From: Camillea tinctor
Taxonomy: Eukaryota > Ascomycota > Sordariomycetes > Xylariales > Xylariaceae
Reading direction: 5' to 3'
DNA: 64,000 nucleotides
Assembly: GCA_022578605.1 (NCBI GenBank)
Contig: MU394072.1
Coordinates: forward strand, 546,880 to 610,879
Shown piece after piece: positions 1-12,481 of the stretch. The translations under genes were made by a program, and so were the position numbers. The notes under the pieces were generated by a model. It had not been told where the DNA came from. It worked only from the letters and a program-made list of their open reading frames with translations, and ran no database searches. Numbering within the stretch: position 1 is the first letter of the stretch; the number at the start of each line of letters is the position of its first letter.

Positions 1-712
1 GCCGAGAATACGCCCAGCCGTATCCAAAGGCTTCAGCGGCCAAAGCAAGCTCGTCAACACGCTAGCTTTCAGTTCCTGTGAGGACGGGTACACAATCTGC
101 GAGGATGCCTGCATGCCGGAGGATGCCGTCTGTTGCGGTGACGGCACTGATGAGTACTGCTATGAGGGATATTATTGCATTCCCAACGCATGTTGCCCCG
201 AGGGTGAGATATGCGATGGCAGCGGCGTGGGTGATGCCGAGTGTGGCATAGGCGAGACAGAGTGTGGCGACTCATGCATGCCTCTTGACGGTACTTGCTG
301 TTCCGACGGTCTGCACTACTGCCCGGACTTTGGCACCTGCACGGACGATGGGTACTGCTGTGACCTCGGTGACGACTGCGATAGTAGCAGCGGTGGCGGC
401 ATCTTCTCATCGGACCTACCCACCTCAGCAAGCTTCACCTTCACCACGCACCAGACGACTTCCGCTACGGCCGCGGCAACAACGACCTTCTCTGACGGTG
501 ATGAAGAGACCACTACAAGAACAACGTCGTCGACGTCGACGAGATCCTCTACCACTAGCACCAGCACCAGAACCACGGCTACTTCCACTGCTACCGAAGA
601 GACAGCCATCGCGACTCCCACAAACCCTATCCTCCAACAAGCCGGTGGTCACTTCGTCGCTGATGGCAAGCTAGCCGCTGGCATAGCCGTCGTCGCGGCG
701 ATGCTCCTCTAG
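1..712 (+). CDS. Cysteine-rich GPI-anchored cell-surface protein, 3' part (5' end outside window)
   Basis: The reading frame ending at the TAG at 710-712 is open to the left edge of the window, so the gene is 5'-truncated. The first ATG seen (113) is internal, because cysteine-rich coding sequence already lies upstream of it (SSCEDGYTICEDAC). A possible splice acceptor (ctagctttcag) ends at 72, so the visible exon may start at 73. The visible protein has a block with many cysteines, several of them in CC pairs (73-390), then a Ser/Thr-rich stretch typical of O-glycosylated stalks (about 410-620). It ends in a hydrophobic tail (KLAAGIAVVAAMLL) with no charged residue after it. That tail fits a GPI-attachment signal, so a plasma-membrane or wall location is inferred. 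The Cys-rich plus Ser/Thr plus GPI layout is common in fungal surface proteins of unknown function. No catalytic motif is visible. Confidence 0.75.
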   Translation, partial: PRIRPAVSKGFSGQSKLVNTLAFSSCEDGYTICEDACMPEDAVCCGDGTDEYCYEGYYCIPNACCPEGEICDGSGVGDAECGIGETECGDSCMPLDGTCCSDGLHYCPDFGTCTDDGYCCDLGDDCDSSSGGGIFSSDLPTSASFTFTTHQTTSATAAATTTFSDGDEETTTRTTSSTSTRSSTTSTSTRTTATSTATEETAIATPTNPILQQAGGHFVADGKLAAGIAVVAAMLL

Positions 713-1685
713 GTCGATCACTTTCGCCTAGCTTAGTCCCTTTTCGTGATGTTTAGTATACTGCGGATGGAATATAGTGGACGCGCAACACTGTCCTCTA
801 AATTTGGATACGATGTTTATGGGAGAAAATACTTTTTGAAGTCGATGTGCTTGGATTATGAGAGTATTATGGTGTGAATAATGTTAGCTTCCTATACCCC
901 CAACATAAAAGATACAACATATATATGCGGTTGTATTAGTATAATATAACCTATATTGGTTAAGAGTCTTAGCGCATTGTGTCCTGACAAGCTTGTGATT
1001 TGTAAATAATTAGCCTTAAATTTTAGTACGTTTAATTTGAAACACGACAGACTTGGAGACCAATTGTAGGTTTTGGTTGTTGCTTAGGTAAATGAACATA
1101 AATGCATCTGCAGTGTACATCGGCGATGATCGCAAGTGTTGTGTTTCAAGAGGAAGAAGGGAAAACCCCGAAACCGGGCCTCCAAATCATTAAATAAGGT
1201 TATTGTATAGCGCGGGGGAAGCTTAGCAGATCAGCAGATCCATGCAGGCTAGTGGAGCTCTGCTTTCAGGTAGGTGCAATAATACTCCATTACTTCTGAG
1301 TACATCCTGACGTCACGATGCGGTTACACACATCTCTCTATGAGAAACGCTCACAATGACACAAGCAAAACGAAACATAAAAGAACTCCTCACGCCAATT
1401 GAGTCTTTACCTTTAATTTTCACTTTTAAAAAATAGGAAGAAAAGAAAAAGAAAAAACCTAGACCTGCTACAAATTACAAAATTGCCAACAAGCAACATC
1501 ATTCGAAAGTCTTGTTACTCTTCATAACCATTCTTCTATAATATCATATACACAGGACATCAACACCAATCGTCTAAATCTACCAGACCCAACCTACCTC
1601 GACATACACCCTTCTGCACCACAAAAAAAAACTAGGAGTACAGAACACACGTAAACATACACCAACAAGAACTCCAAAAAAAATA
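713..1685. other. Intergenic region, AT-rich
   Basis: Nothing coding is supported here. The left part is the 3' flank of the GPI-protein gene, with TA-rich stretches near 905-960. The right part (about 1390-1685) is A- and C-rich on the + strand and looks like the promoter and leader of the next gene, ending in an A-run just before its ATG. Confidence 0.5.
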
Positions 1686-2102
1686 ATGGCCTCCCTCCGC
1701 CGCAGCACCCTCCACCTCCTGCGTCCCACGCCCCTCACCCGGCGCCTCCACCTCTCCACCCCCCTCTCCCGGCCGCCCTACAAAGACGCCATGGACCGGA
1801 CCTCGCTGCAGCCCAAAGCGCAGGAGAACACGCAGAGCAGCACCGACGACGCAGCAGCGACCGTCAGCGAGGAAGCCGCGTTCGACCCGCACAAGACGTC
1901 TCCCGAAGCGGAGCGCGCGGCGGCGGGCGAAGCGGCAGGTCGCAAGGGCGAGACCAACCCGCTGGAGACGAGCGGCGCGGATCGGGAGACGGCGGAGGCG
2001 GGTAGGGGCGCGGGGAATGGGGGCCAGGAGAAGGGGAGGGTGAAGGGGAAGGAGAAGAGTAGTGGGCAGGGGAGGGGGCCGAAGGGGGGGAGGGTTGGGT
2101 GA
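1686..2102 (+). CDS. Small conserved fungal protein, predicted mitochondrial, function unknown
   Basis: Single-exon frame of 138 residues; the ATG at 1686 follows an A-rich leader (aaaaaaaataATGG). The first 30 residues are Arg/Ser/Leu-rich with no acidic residue (MASLRRSTLHLLRPTPLTRR), as in a mitochondrial presequence. After it come YKDAMDRTSLQP and then AAFDPHKTSPEAERAAAG. That order (a D-R-x-S-L-x-P segment, a F-D/N-P-x-K-T-x-P-E segment, then a Gly/Lys-rich tail) resembles small Pezizomycotina proteins annotated as hypothetical; this is from memory and not tested. The C-terminal third is low-complexity Gly/Lys/Glu and probably disordered. The gene is convergent with the RING gene, which ends 299 bases downstream. 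GC-rich coding sequence opens long shadow frames on the other strand; the codon pattern and presequence favour this strand. Confidence 0.7.
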   Translation: MASLRRSTLHLLRPTPLTRRLHLSTPLSRPPYKDAMDRTSLQPKAQENTQSSTDDAAATVSEEAAFDPHKTSPEAERAAAGEAAGRKGETNPLETSGADRETAEAGRGAGNGGQEKGRVKGKEKSSGQGRGPKGGRVG

Positions 2103-2401
2103 GTGAGTGGATGATGGGGCAAAGGCTGGAATTGTGTTTAGTATAGATGGGGGGAGAGGGATTCGGTGGAGATTGTATTGTACGGTTTGCGATTTCGGTA
2201 AGGAGGAGGGAGTGCAGGGCAAAGAGTTGTCATTTTGCCAGTTCTTGCGGCATGGAGTGTGTTCATGCGAACACCATGCGCCGGGGGAAACAGCAGAAAG
2301 AAATTCAATAATTCAGACCTCATTTCTACCGGGCATCACCTCACGGCCTCAAAAACCATTGCATTATTCCATTTTTTTTTCTCTTTCTGTCTATAAAAAC
2401 C

Positions 2402-3078
2402 CTAGCCGTAAAGCCCATCCACGTCATCTTCCTCCTCCTCCTCATCCTCCTGCTTCGGCACTTCAATGACCTTCTTCTCCGCCAAATTCTTCCGGCACAT
2501 GGGACACGTGCCCTTGCTCCTTAGCCAGGGCCCCACGCACTCGAGATCGAAGCGGTGCTGCCCGTGGCACGGCAGCTCCACCACGAGGCAGTACTCGTCG
2601 TCGAGGTAGCGCTCCGCGCAGATGGGACACGCCTCGTCGTCCTTGAGCGCCTTGCGCGCCACGCGGTCCAGCCCGTCGAGATACTCCTGGCTCACGCCCG
2701 GCACGTGGTCCGGCGGCGCCGCGATGTCGGCTTGGATCTCGGTCATCAGCCCCTGCAGGAGGGTCCGGTTCTCGCCCGTCGGCGCGTCGAGGGCTAGCGT
2801 CGCGAACTGGTCGTGCACGAGCCGGTATAGGGCTGACATGTCGGGGGGCGTGGGACCGAGGTGCGCCGCGGCGGAGGAGGAGTCGCGCGATATCTGGTGC
2901 AGGTGCGAGTCGAAACTAGACATGTCGGGGCGGCGGCGGTGCTGGCGGGATTGCGCCTTGATGTTGTGCTCGACTAGACGGGGTAACAAAGCAAAAGGCT
3001 TGAGTGAGTATAGAAACTAGACGCTGGGAAGCGAGGGGTAGGTATCTCAGCCTTACCTTCATAGGGATTGCTAGCCAT
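2402..3078 (-). CDS. RING-finger protein, probable E3 ubiquitin ligase (2 exons)
   Basis: Model: exon 1 at 3057-3078, exon 2 at 2402-2973 (- strand), 197 residues. Exon 1 encodes MASNPYE plus one base. The intron (83 bases) starts GTAAGG and ends ccgtctag, and the joined frame reads MASNPYE-VEHNIKAQ. Near the C terminus lies the RING: CPIC, then LPCHGQHRFDLEC, then GPWLRSKGTCPMC. The spacing is that of a zinc-binding RING, but the position usually held by His/Cys after the Phe is Asp (RFD). The tail is acidic (EDEEEEEDD). RING proteins of this sort pass ubiquitin from an E2 to a substrate; the substrate here is unknown. A start at the exon-2 frame ATG (2989) would lose the conserved-looking MASNPYE and read through the acceptor, so the spliced start is preferred. 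Confidence 0.82.
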
Positions 3079-6000
3079 TGCGAGAGGTGGTATTCGTTTA
3101 GTAGGAAACCGAAACCGAATATACTTTTGTGAGTTAATACAGTTTGTATTGCCAGAAAAGGCAAGTATTTAAGTCGTGATTAGATTGTGGTGTTTGTAGA
3201 TGTGAAAGTACGTAAGTTTCTGGTGTACTTAATTGAAACTTGGAGGGAGCTTCTACCTAAGTACTTAGTGCCCCTCACCTTGAAACCCTAGCCTAGGTAG
3301 GTATTGTAGGCATCGTTTGTGCCACGCGTTTCCCCATGCCCCACCTAGAAACCTTATCTAGGTATGTACCTGGCCACTAAGCAAGTAGCTACCCAGGCAG
3401 AAGTACCTACCCGAGCATCTGGAAGCAAAGGCGCCGGGGTATTAAGGCTATCAATGCAGCTTTATGCATGTGACGTTAGCTGCTAGGTTATGCTGAACTA
3501 CCGACTGAAACAACTGAGGCTACACCACGTACCGTAGGTGGTAGGTAGTACTTAGTGTGGTGTACATGTACTCCCTTCCTTCGTCATTAAACCGAACCTA
3601 CAGCCAATAGGTACCTGTTTACTTATATCCGGCTCAGTTGGTTATCGCTCATGTGCCCCAGGCAGCTCATAAGGGGCATAAGTTGTGAGAAATTTATTGA
3701 TGGTGATGCAGAGACATCGGTATTGGGGGGAGAAAGGGTGCCGGCTTTAATAAGGCTTAATGGGGCTACGTTAATGGGGCTACGATCGGAGATGTGGAGG
3801 TTGGAACATCCGTTGCGCTACGTCACAGACGGCCGGATTGTCCTGCGACAGACTGGAGTTTATCAATTAGCGGAGTACTCAAGATGATCACTTCGGAGCC
3901 GAATTTCAAGACCTTTGTATTGATATATACCTTGTCTAACGGTCTGAACCTAGCCTCTTTCTATCATATATTCACGGCCTAAGAATAATAAACGCCTTTG
4001 CTTTCGCCCCAGTCTTCCACCTCCTGGTGTTTTTATACTCCTCATTTTCCCCCAGGGCAATAAAAATCAAGGCCAAGCTCGCTAATCAGTAGTATTGCGA
4101 TGCGTATTGTAGAGAGGATGGCCTATAGTATTGAGAATAGTGTTGCGGAGGTTGTAGGTTGTATTGCGGAAGATACTGGGGATGGTACTGTTGAGAATAA
4201 TGCGGAAACGATTGACTATCTTGGTTGTCTCGACGCCGGTCACGGGCTTCTCAGTCCCAGTTAGCATATAAAAGTGAAAAACATGGAGGTTAAAATGACG
4301 AACCGCTATTCCATAACCGTGTAAGCCAAGCTGAAAGGACTGCTGCGGTGAGAATGGCAACGGGAGATATAAGGCTTCCTGCAGCTGATATAATTTGAGG
4401 GACAGAAGCAGACATGACTTCAAGATCGATAGCGTGGAGTATGTAAAAGTAAATTGATAACGTTAAATTGGACAAGACTTCTAAGCACGGAATGAAAAGA
4501 AATCAACATCTGGCAAAGTTTGTTATCTAGTTATATAACTCTATGGATTTCATCTATTTCTCAGATCTGAAAGCTACGACATCATAACATCCTGAACTTG
4601 GAGAGTCGCCGAATTTAGGAATTAGACTAGTACGAGTGGCATAAGGTCAGAGTCATAACAGTGGGGGGGAGTAAATCGAAGGCATTGAGGCACTGATCAA
4701 AGGAGATTGAGCCTTGGGAGTAAGAATTTACGTCGTCAAATTAGCCTGCCATAGGCCAAATTCAGAGTAAGATGTGAGAACAGTCGTGTGGTATAAGACG
4801 GACGGTACTAGAGCGAAAACAGCAATCAGATGGAAGTGATGCGATGCACGGCTAAAAAGTGGAGAACGTTTCAAATGCCTAACCTGGAGTACAAGTCCCC
4901 GGCTACCCCAGTGGTTAAGACTTCCGAATTCAGAGTCAAAAACCTACCTTACTAAAAGAATTTGAATACCTAATACGTGAACTATGTAAGCACTGAAAGT
5001 TTCCATGACCTTATCGGGATACTAGACTGCCGGGTCGGTGCCAAAATCCAACCAATCGGGTGTCTCCTCCTTACACACAGACAACCGCCATCAACGCTAC
5101 CTAAGTACGTACCTACCGGGTCTTTCCAACTTTCATAAGACAGACCAGCCGAATCCCCAACTTCCCGAATCGCATGATCAAAGACATAACAGGAAGATCT
5201 CTCAAGGATGAAGAAGAAGAAAAAACGTGCGCAGGGTCACACCAATGCTACAGTAGCATCGACAGAAGATTTTTTTTTCTTATCGACAACCTCGTCGCAG
5301 CGCCGACTCCTCGCTTTTACTTAGGTACCTACTTACTCCGTTTGCCGCCCCCAGCTGTGTTCTCGTACCTTGCCTTCACTTACACCCGTAGGTTACATAT
5401 GTTATCAAATGACGGAATGTGCCAAAATCTTAAGTCAAGTAAGCAACCACGTGCAAAAATAAGATTCTCGGTGTATACAAACAAAAGGCCCCTATGAGAT
5501 GAGCTAATAGAAAGATACCAATAGCGCTCATAGGAATCGAACCTACACTTACTATTAAACTCGCCAAGTCTATGATGGCGGCAATCAAGGGGTTTCCATC
5601 ACATACATAGACTTAACCTCCAAACCACGAGAGAACACGGTGGAAGGTAAACCGGAAAGGGGAATATGGTTTCTTTCAACTAAACTATTCGATGAATCTG
5701 CTTTAGTACCAAAATACCAGTCGATCAGACTCTATATATATATATAAACTAATCAAAAAGAGCAATATTCGAGTTAATTTGTATTTGTCAAATCAGACTT
5801 CAACCACGATTTAAAAGAATGTGATCAAGTTTCGAATAAACAGACCGGAGAGCTCGTGAGAGCTCCCCCTTTTTCCGGTGACCTTTTTTCTCATAGCGAA
5901 TTGGATAGACCAGTCAGCATCTAGGTACTGAATGTGAACTACAGTCCCGGCAAACCGGGTCAGTATCTGCTCATCTCTGGTACCATATCGGATGATATCC

Positions 6001-6381
6001 AGCTCAGCCAACCCAACCTTTCTTCTCCAATGCCCCATATAAACGCACCCTCCTATTTGCCAAATCCGTGTAGATAAGGAGGCGAGGTAAGGGGCTGGTA
6101 TCCATTCGCTCTTTCTTGGCATCCCACAACCCTCTCGTCCCCGGGACTGGGTATTATCGCCGCGACACGCTATGTGCAGTGCTCGGGTCTTGCTGATGAT
6201 AGTATAATCTCAAAAGACCCATCTTACTGGTAGTAATCCCGACTCTCGTTCTCGGGTCACTGTCCGTCCGGTCACCCACCACTACTACGGCTTTCTTGCA
6301 TCCGTAGACTGTAGCGCAGCGCAGTGTAGTGCAGTGTAGTATAGAATAAGCATCACTCAACATCTTCCCCCCTCCCCCATC
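3079..6381. other. Intergenic region between two minus-strand genes, no supported gene
   Basis: About 3.3 kb without a supported coding region. The short open frames show no family motif or consistent splice structure. The first part (3230-3620) is rich in the words CCTAGGTAGG, GTACCT and TACCTA. A tRNA-like segment lies at about 5523-5625 on the minus strand (see findings). A TA repeat (tatatatatata) is at about 5735-5747. Confidence 0.5.
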
Positions 6382-7536
6382 TTAACCCGCGCTCATCCCC
6401 CTCGCCGTGCCCGACCGCAACCTCTCGAACTCGGCGACGAAGAGCTCCGGCTTCTGCCAGCCGCCGTACAGGGACAAGCCGTTGACGATGACCGTCGGCA
6501 CGGCGTCGACCCGCAGCCGGGCCCGCACCTCGTCGGACAGCACGTCGATGGCGGCGCCCCAGTCCTCGCTCTCGAGCACCCTGCGGATGTCGGGCGGGGC
6601 GAAGGCCTTGACGCCCGCGCCCACGGCGGCGCCGACCTCGGCCAGGAAGCCGCGGTCCGAGACGTCGCGGTCGTGCTCGAAGTAGCCCTTGAAGAGGGCG
6701 TCGAGGAGGCGCATCTGCAGGGCCGGCCCGCGGCACGGCTGCGCGGTCCTGGCCGACTTCGCGCGCGGCGGCGTGCCCGCTCGCGGCGCCCGCGAGACGA
6801 ACTCGGTGCTCGGCCGCGTGCTGGGCGTGCGCTCCAGCGCGTACCGCAGCAGCTTGTGCGAGTCGCGCGTGTTGCCCGTGCGCCCACCCCAGCTGAAATT
6901 GATGCCGAGCGACGACCCGAGCCGGGTCCACGTCTCGAAGAGGTTGCTCTGCCCCCCGTGCGTGTGCAGGTAGTATGGGACTTTGTCGTGGGCTGGAAAT
7001 GGAAATATTGTGACATCAGTAAGCGATACAATCACCGAGGCCCCGGTGGATTGGGGGAGTGTAAGTTTGTGTTAGGTATAGGACAAATAATAAGGGGAAT
7101 AAATCGGTAGGTTGTGTTGCGCTCACTTGAGGATAGCAAGTTATAAGTCAGGATGTTTCCACATCTCTCACTGAAGCCTGCCCGATTATCCTAACTCAAC
7201 CCACTGATACGCCTGTGATGGATTATGACAAAACAGCAAAGACTCACCACTTCGCATGCTAGCTGGATATAGAACTAGAGGCGAACATACTAATTCGAAT
7301 GTCGCGTCTGGGTGCCGTGCTTTATGGGTTTCTATGGCTAGATTGAGGTGCTTCATGCCGATATAACAGTGAGGACAAATGGTGTCGATTATTAGCTCGA
7401 TAGTGAAATGTGTGGTTGTCCCTGATCCTGGGCTTCCCGACTTTCTACGGGACTCTCTTCCTTCTCTGAAGTCGTCGTCTATCTCGATGGATCCGTCTTC
7501 GCTCGAGCTGAGTAGGTCGTGTATACTCGACGACAT
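6382..7536 (-). CDS. DsbA-family FrnE-like thioredoxin-fold oxidoreductase (2 exons)
   Basis: Model: exon 1 at 7248-7536, exon 2 at 6382-6992, 299 residues. The donor is G|GTGAGTC and the acceptor tttccatttccag; the joined frame gives ASMRS-AHDKVPYYL. Intron length is 255 bases, long for this window. After a Ser/Asp-rich N-terminal extension of about 40 residues comes the thioredoxin-fold strand HFTIELIIDTICPHCYIG. Its active-site CPHC (Cys54-Cys57) is the classic DsbA dipeptide. The helical insert and the C-terminal strand with the cis-Pro loop (VDAVPTVIVNGLSLYGGW) follow in exon 2. The layout matches the FrnE/2-hydroxychromene-2-carboxylate isomerase-like branch (DSBA domain). These act as dithiol oxidoreductases or glutathione-linked enzymes; the substrate is unknown. 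The C-terminal exon is very GC-rich and opens large shadow frames on both strands. Confidence 0.85.
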
Positions 7537-10500
7537 GGTATTATCCTGACTTTCTCTTTCTTTTTTCTTCTTCTTCCGTTGTAATTTCCTTTATGAGATA
7601 ATTAGTTATTACCAAGTTTTGATGGATCTATTCATTGGTGTGTATAAATAGAATAGAAAGGAGTTAAGAAAGTAGCGGGAGTTCTTAGAGAGAGAAAGGG
7701 GGACCCACAGAGTGAGGCTAACTTTAGAAGATCGCGAACGATTCATCTAGTACCAAACCTTCCAGAATTAATTGTCTGAGATATATATTTATCCTTTTTT
7801 CCTTACAGCAAAGATGCCAGCAAGAAGACAGGTAAACGTTACCTATCACCCCACGCTCGCAACCCACCCCCCTTTGAGGGTAAGTATGCAAGTTCCATGA
7901 GGATTGTTCAGTAATCATATAATCACACAACACCACGACACCATAAAACTTTTTTCTTTTTCTTTTGCCCTCCCTCGCTCTACTCACTTAAAGCATGTTA
8001 TTTGGTGACATGTGCAAGTGGGAACCTAAGCGGTTCTAAAAAAAAAATCAATTAAAACGATACCGCCTTTCGCCCCTCTCCCCTCTCCACTCATCTTTTC
8101 CTCCCTTCGTTCCGTTATCCTTTTCTCCTAGCTTAGCTGCTACCCGCCGAGAAGTGACGTATATCTTTTTTTCTTCTCTTTCAAATCTGTGACATGGTTT
8201 AATCAGTAGGTAAGGTAAGCTAGAGTAGTATACGATACTACCACACCAGATCAGACGACCCTGGCAGAAAGCGGGAAGCCCATCCTTAAAAGGATGGGTA
8301 CCCGGCAGATTGGCCTGGCCTTGCCTTGCCTTGCCTTACCTTAGCCTTTGACTTATTCGACAGAGAGATCCCTGCCGAAAAGTCGACGCGGCACAGCAGC
8401 AGCAAGAAGAAGAAAAAATAACAAAAGTTACAAATATATATTTTGTAAGACGTGGTTTTTAATCAATTTCAAACATACTTGGTTGTTGCTTTGTTATCAG
8501 CGGCCAAGTGAGGGAGAAACGGCAACTATTCTCTTTAACATAATACTGATTACTTATTGTAAATTTGTAAGTCGAGAACATGCATATTGATGCACGAGTC
8601 AAGGACCGAAACTGGTATAGACGGATGATTAAGCTTTAACCCGTTTCCATTCCTTCGTCTCCCTTTAGTCTATCTAATCTACGTAGTATTGGGTTAATAT
8701 ACTGGAGATAGGCGGGATTATGTACATAAACTCTTTCCCCCGGTTTACCTGACCTGGTTAGGAGAGGATTTCATGACATATGATCTATCTAACGCAACTA
8801 GTGTAGTGAAATTGCTAGTATACAGGGTGCTCTTCAGTTCCACATGGTAAGGCGGGTCAACTTACATTTTTTTTAATTAACATTAACATAGGTTACCTCC
8901 TTGTTAAATGTTAAGTAGGTTAAGTCAGTATACCTCTTTAACTTCTGTTACCAACCAATCAGATATCATAATCCGACTCTTTGCTTGGGTCATACACCTT
9001 AATCTGCATAACATCTTATTTCGTGATCCCAGATAACTTCTTTTTTCTCTCGGTCAAAAGATCATTGCACAAATGTATGTCAATATGTACGTGAATACTA
9101 ATCAAGTTTATGTATTACTATTCAATCGTCCCTTTTTTTTACTCCACAGGGCCGTAGTTGAGCTAGTCACGAGGCGTGGAACCCAGCCTAGACACACCAG
9201 CTATAGTATAGTATTACCAGGCTTGACCAGGGGGAGGAGGTTCATTTTCCCTCAACTTTTTTTTAACCCATCTACATAACCTTAGCTCCCCCCCCCCTCT
9301 CTCCCTCCCCACCAAAGCCGTGTTGCATGTGCATGCAAGTATACATACTAGGTATGCTATCCTTCGATGATCACAAATCATTAAAAAAAAAGCAAAGAGT
9401 AAAGTAAGAAAAGAAGACAAATCGTAAAACTTACGTGCATACGTATGTGCGTATGTGTGCAGGTTCTTTTCTCCTCTATCTATCTATATCCGTCACCTTC
9501 TCCCTTACTTTCTCATACGCGTATGTCTAGGTTATCTAGTTATCTATATATACCCCCCTCCCCTCCTCCCCAAAACTCTCCAAATGTCAGCATACACAGA
9601 GAATACCATTACCATCCATGTCTAAACTATACTCCTCAACACTACACACACATAACCTACTTAAAAAAACATAGCTTATTACGAATCTCTCTTCATTTAC
9701 TTACCTAGTAAGCCTTAAAGTGGGGAAGAAGGTGAACTGAAACCTCTCCCCCCCCTTTTTCTTTCCCCTCTCCCGCATCATTCTCTAGGGTCAGCTGAAT
9801 ACCTATGCACCATAACCAAAAAAGGGGGAGAGAAAGAAAAAAAGGCTACTAGTTTTCTAGTGTATTCCTCCCTCCCATTTATAAGATACTACTACTACTT
9901 ACCTTCCAAACGCCCCCTATTTTAGCTCAAAGGCTTCCATATGCACGTCTCCGTCTTCATCCCTGTCTTGTCCTTTCGTTCTCGCTGCTTAGGATATACA
10001 TATACACACGCCCCCCACAATACCTCACCGGCAAATCATATCCTTACCTGGGTCCTGATATATTCAGCTGCCGCCAAGGAACGTAGTGACATGTATCACC
10101 CATTATCCGGGAAAAATAATCTATAAGGAAAACAACCATTATCAGAATCTCACAATCACTTGAAACCCAAGACATGTTTCCGCTCGGGGAAAAATAACCA
10201 GTCAATTCATGAACCTTTTTTTTCCTATCCTACTTTTTTTTTATCACCCGTAATTCGCCCCAAACCAAAGCGCGGACGAGAAGAAGCAGGCAATCGCTAT
10301 GATATCCTCTACTTTACAACATCAAAGGAGAAGAGAGCATCCTAAACCCAATAAACCCACTTGTGGCTTTGCCTAACTGTTTCTTTGTCCTTTTTCTTCT
10401 CCGATCTTTCCCTTGTGGTCTCCCGCTGTAACCAGGAAAGCAAAGAAATCCGTTCATGCGTGCGCTGTGCTGTAGAATCGAGCCCTAAAACCAATCAAAC

Positions 10501-11016
10501 GCCAGATCCATCCCAAGTCTATCCTTCTCGTATGATCTCTCTTAGTATCATCAAGGCCACCGAGCCCAACCAGTCTAGGACATATAGGAAAATTGCGCGA
10601 AACGTATCGAATCTAGACACCCAGCCTCGCATGAGTACATCAATCGAGGATCTGCCGTCTAGACTCTGTATTATAAGATCCACCAGTGAGGCTCGGTCCA
10701 TACCGTGGTCTGTATTAATTTTGGTTTTCTGTAAGAGATCATGTTCCGAGTGGGGCAAATGTGCAATGCAGCACAGTCAAATCCAGAACCATATTCTTCG
10801 TAATAACGCCGTGCTATACCCCACCTCAGCTTTGTGGAATAAACGCGGAAACCGTGCCGTAGGGTATTGAGCCTCCCGTAACCGAGCGAAAAATGAGCGG
10901 AACAAAAGAAATCCATCCATCGGCTTCGTAGCAAAGCTATCACTTTAGAAGAAAAGTGAGTTGGGCTGACCATACGGCCAGTTTCCGAAACCAGAAGTGA
11001 GATACGGCGACCCATC
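7537..11016. other. Intergenic region, no supported gene
   Basis: About 3.5 kb between the FrnE-like gene (its 5' side) and the 3' end of the C2H2 gene. Polypyrimidine and polypurine tracts are frequent (7555-7590, 9280-9310, 9745-9845). A short inverted repeat (9-base arms, 2-base loop) sits at 8279-8298, followed by a CCTTG/CCTTA repeat at about 8318-8342. The stretch 9900-11016 probably includes the 3' UTR of the C2H2 gene. The 169-codon plus-strand frame at 10361-10870 shows no domain. Confidence 0.45.
8279..8298. repeat. Short inverted repeat, 9-base arms
   Basis: The arms cccatcctt and aaggatggg are separated by two bases and are exact complements. They are followed within 25 bases by a CCTTG tandem repeat. 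No gene boundary is close enough to call this a terminator. Confidence 0.6.

Positions 11017-12481
<1,465 letters not shown>

Noticed and set aside
4895..4950. tRNA-like phrase (ccagtggttaagacttccgaattcagagtc)
   Set aside because: No acceptor stem or T arm follows at the right distance.
6353..7035. Alternative frames over the FrnE-like exon 2
   Set aside because: Arg/Ala-rich or Ser/Arg-rich shadow translations; only the chosen frame continues the thioredoxin fold.
10361..10870. 169-codon plus-strand frame downstream of the C2H2 gene
   Set aside because: No domain, hydrophobic start looks accidental, and it lies in the probable 3' UTR of the opposite gene.
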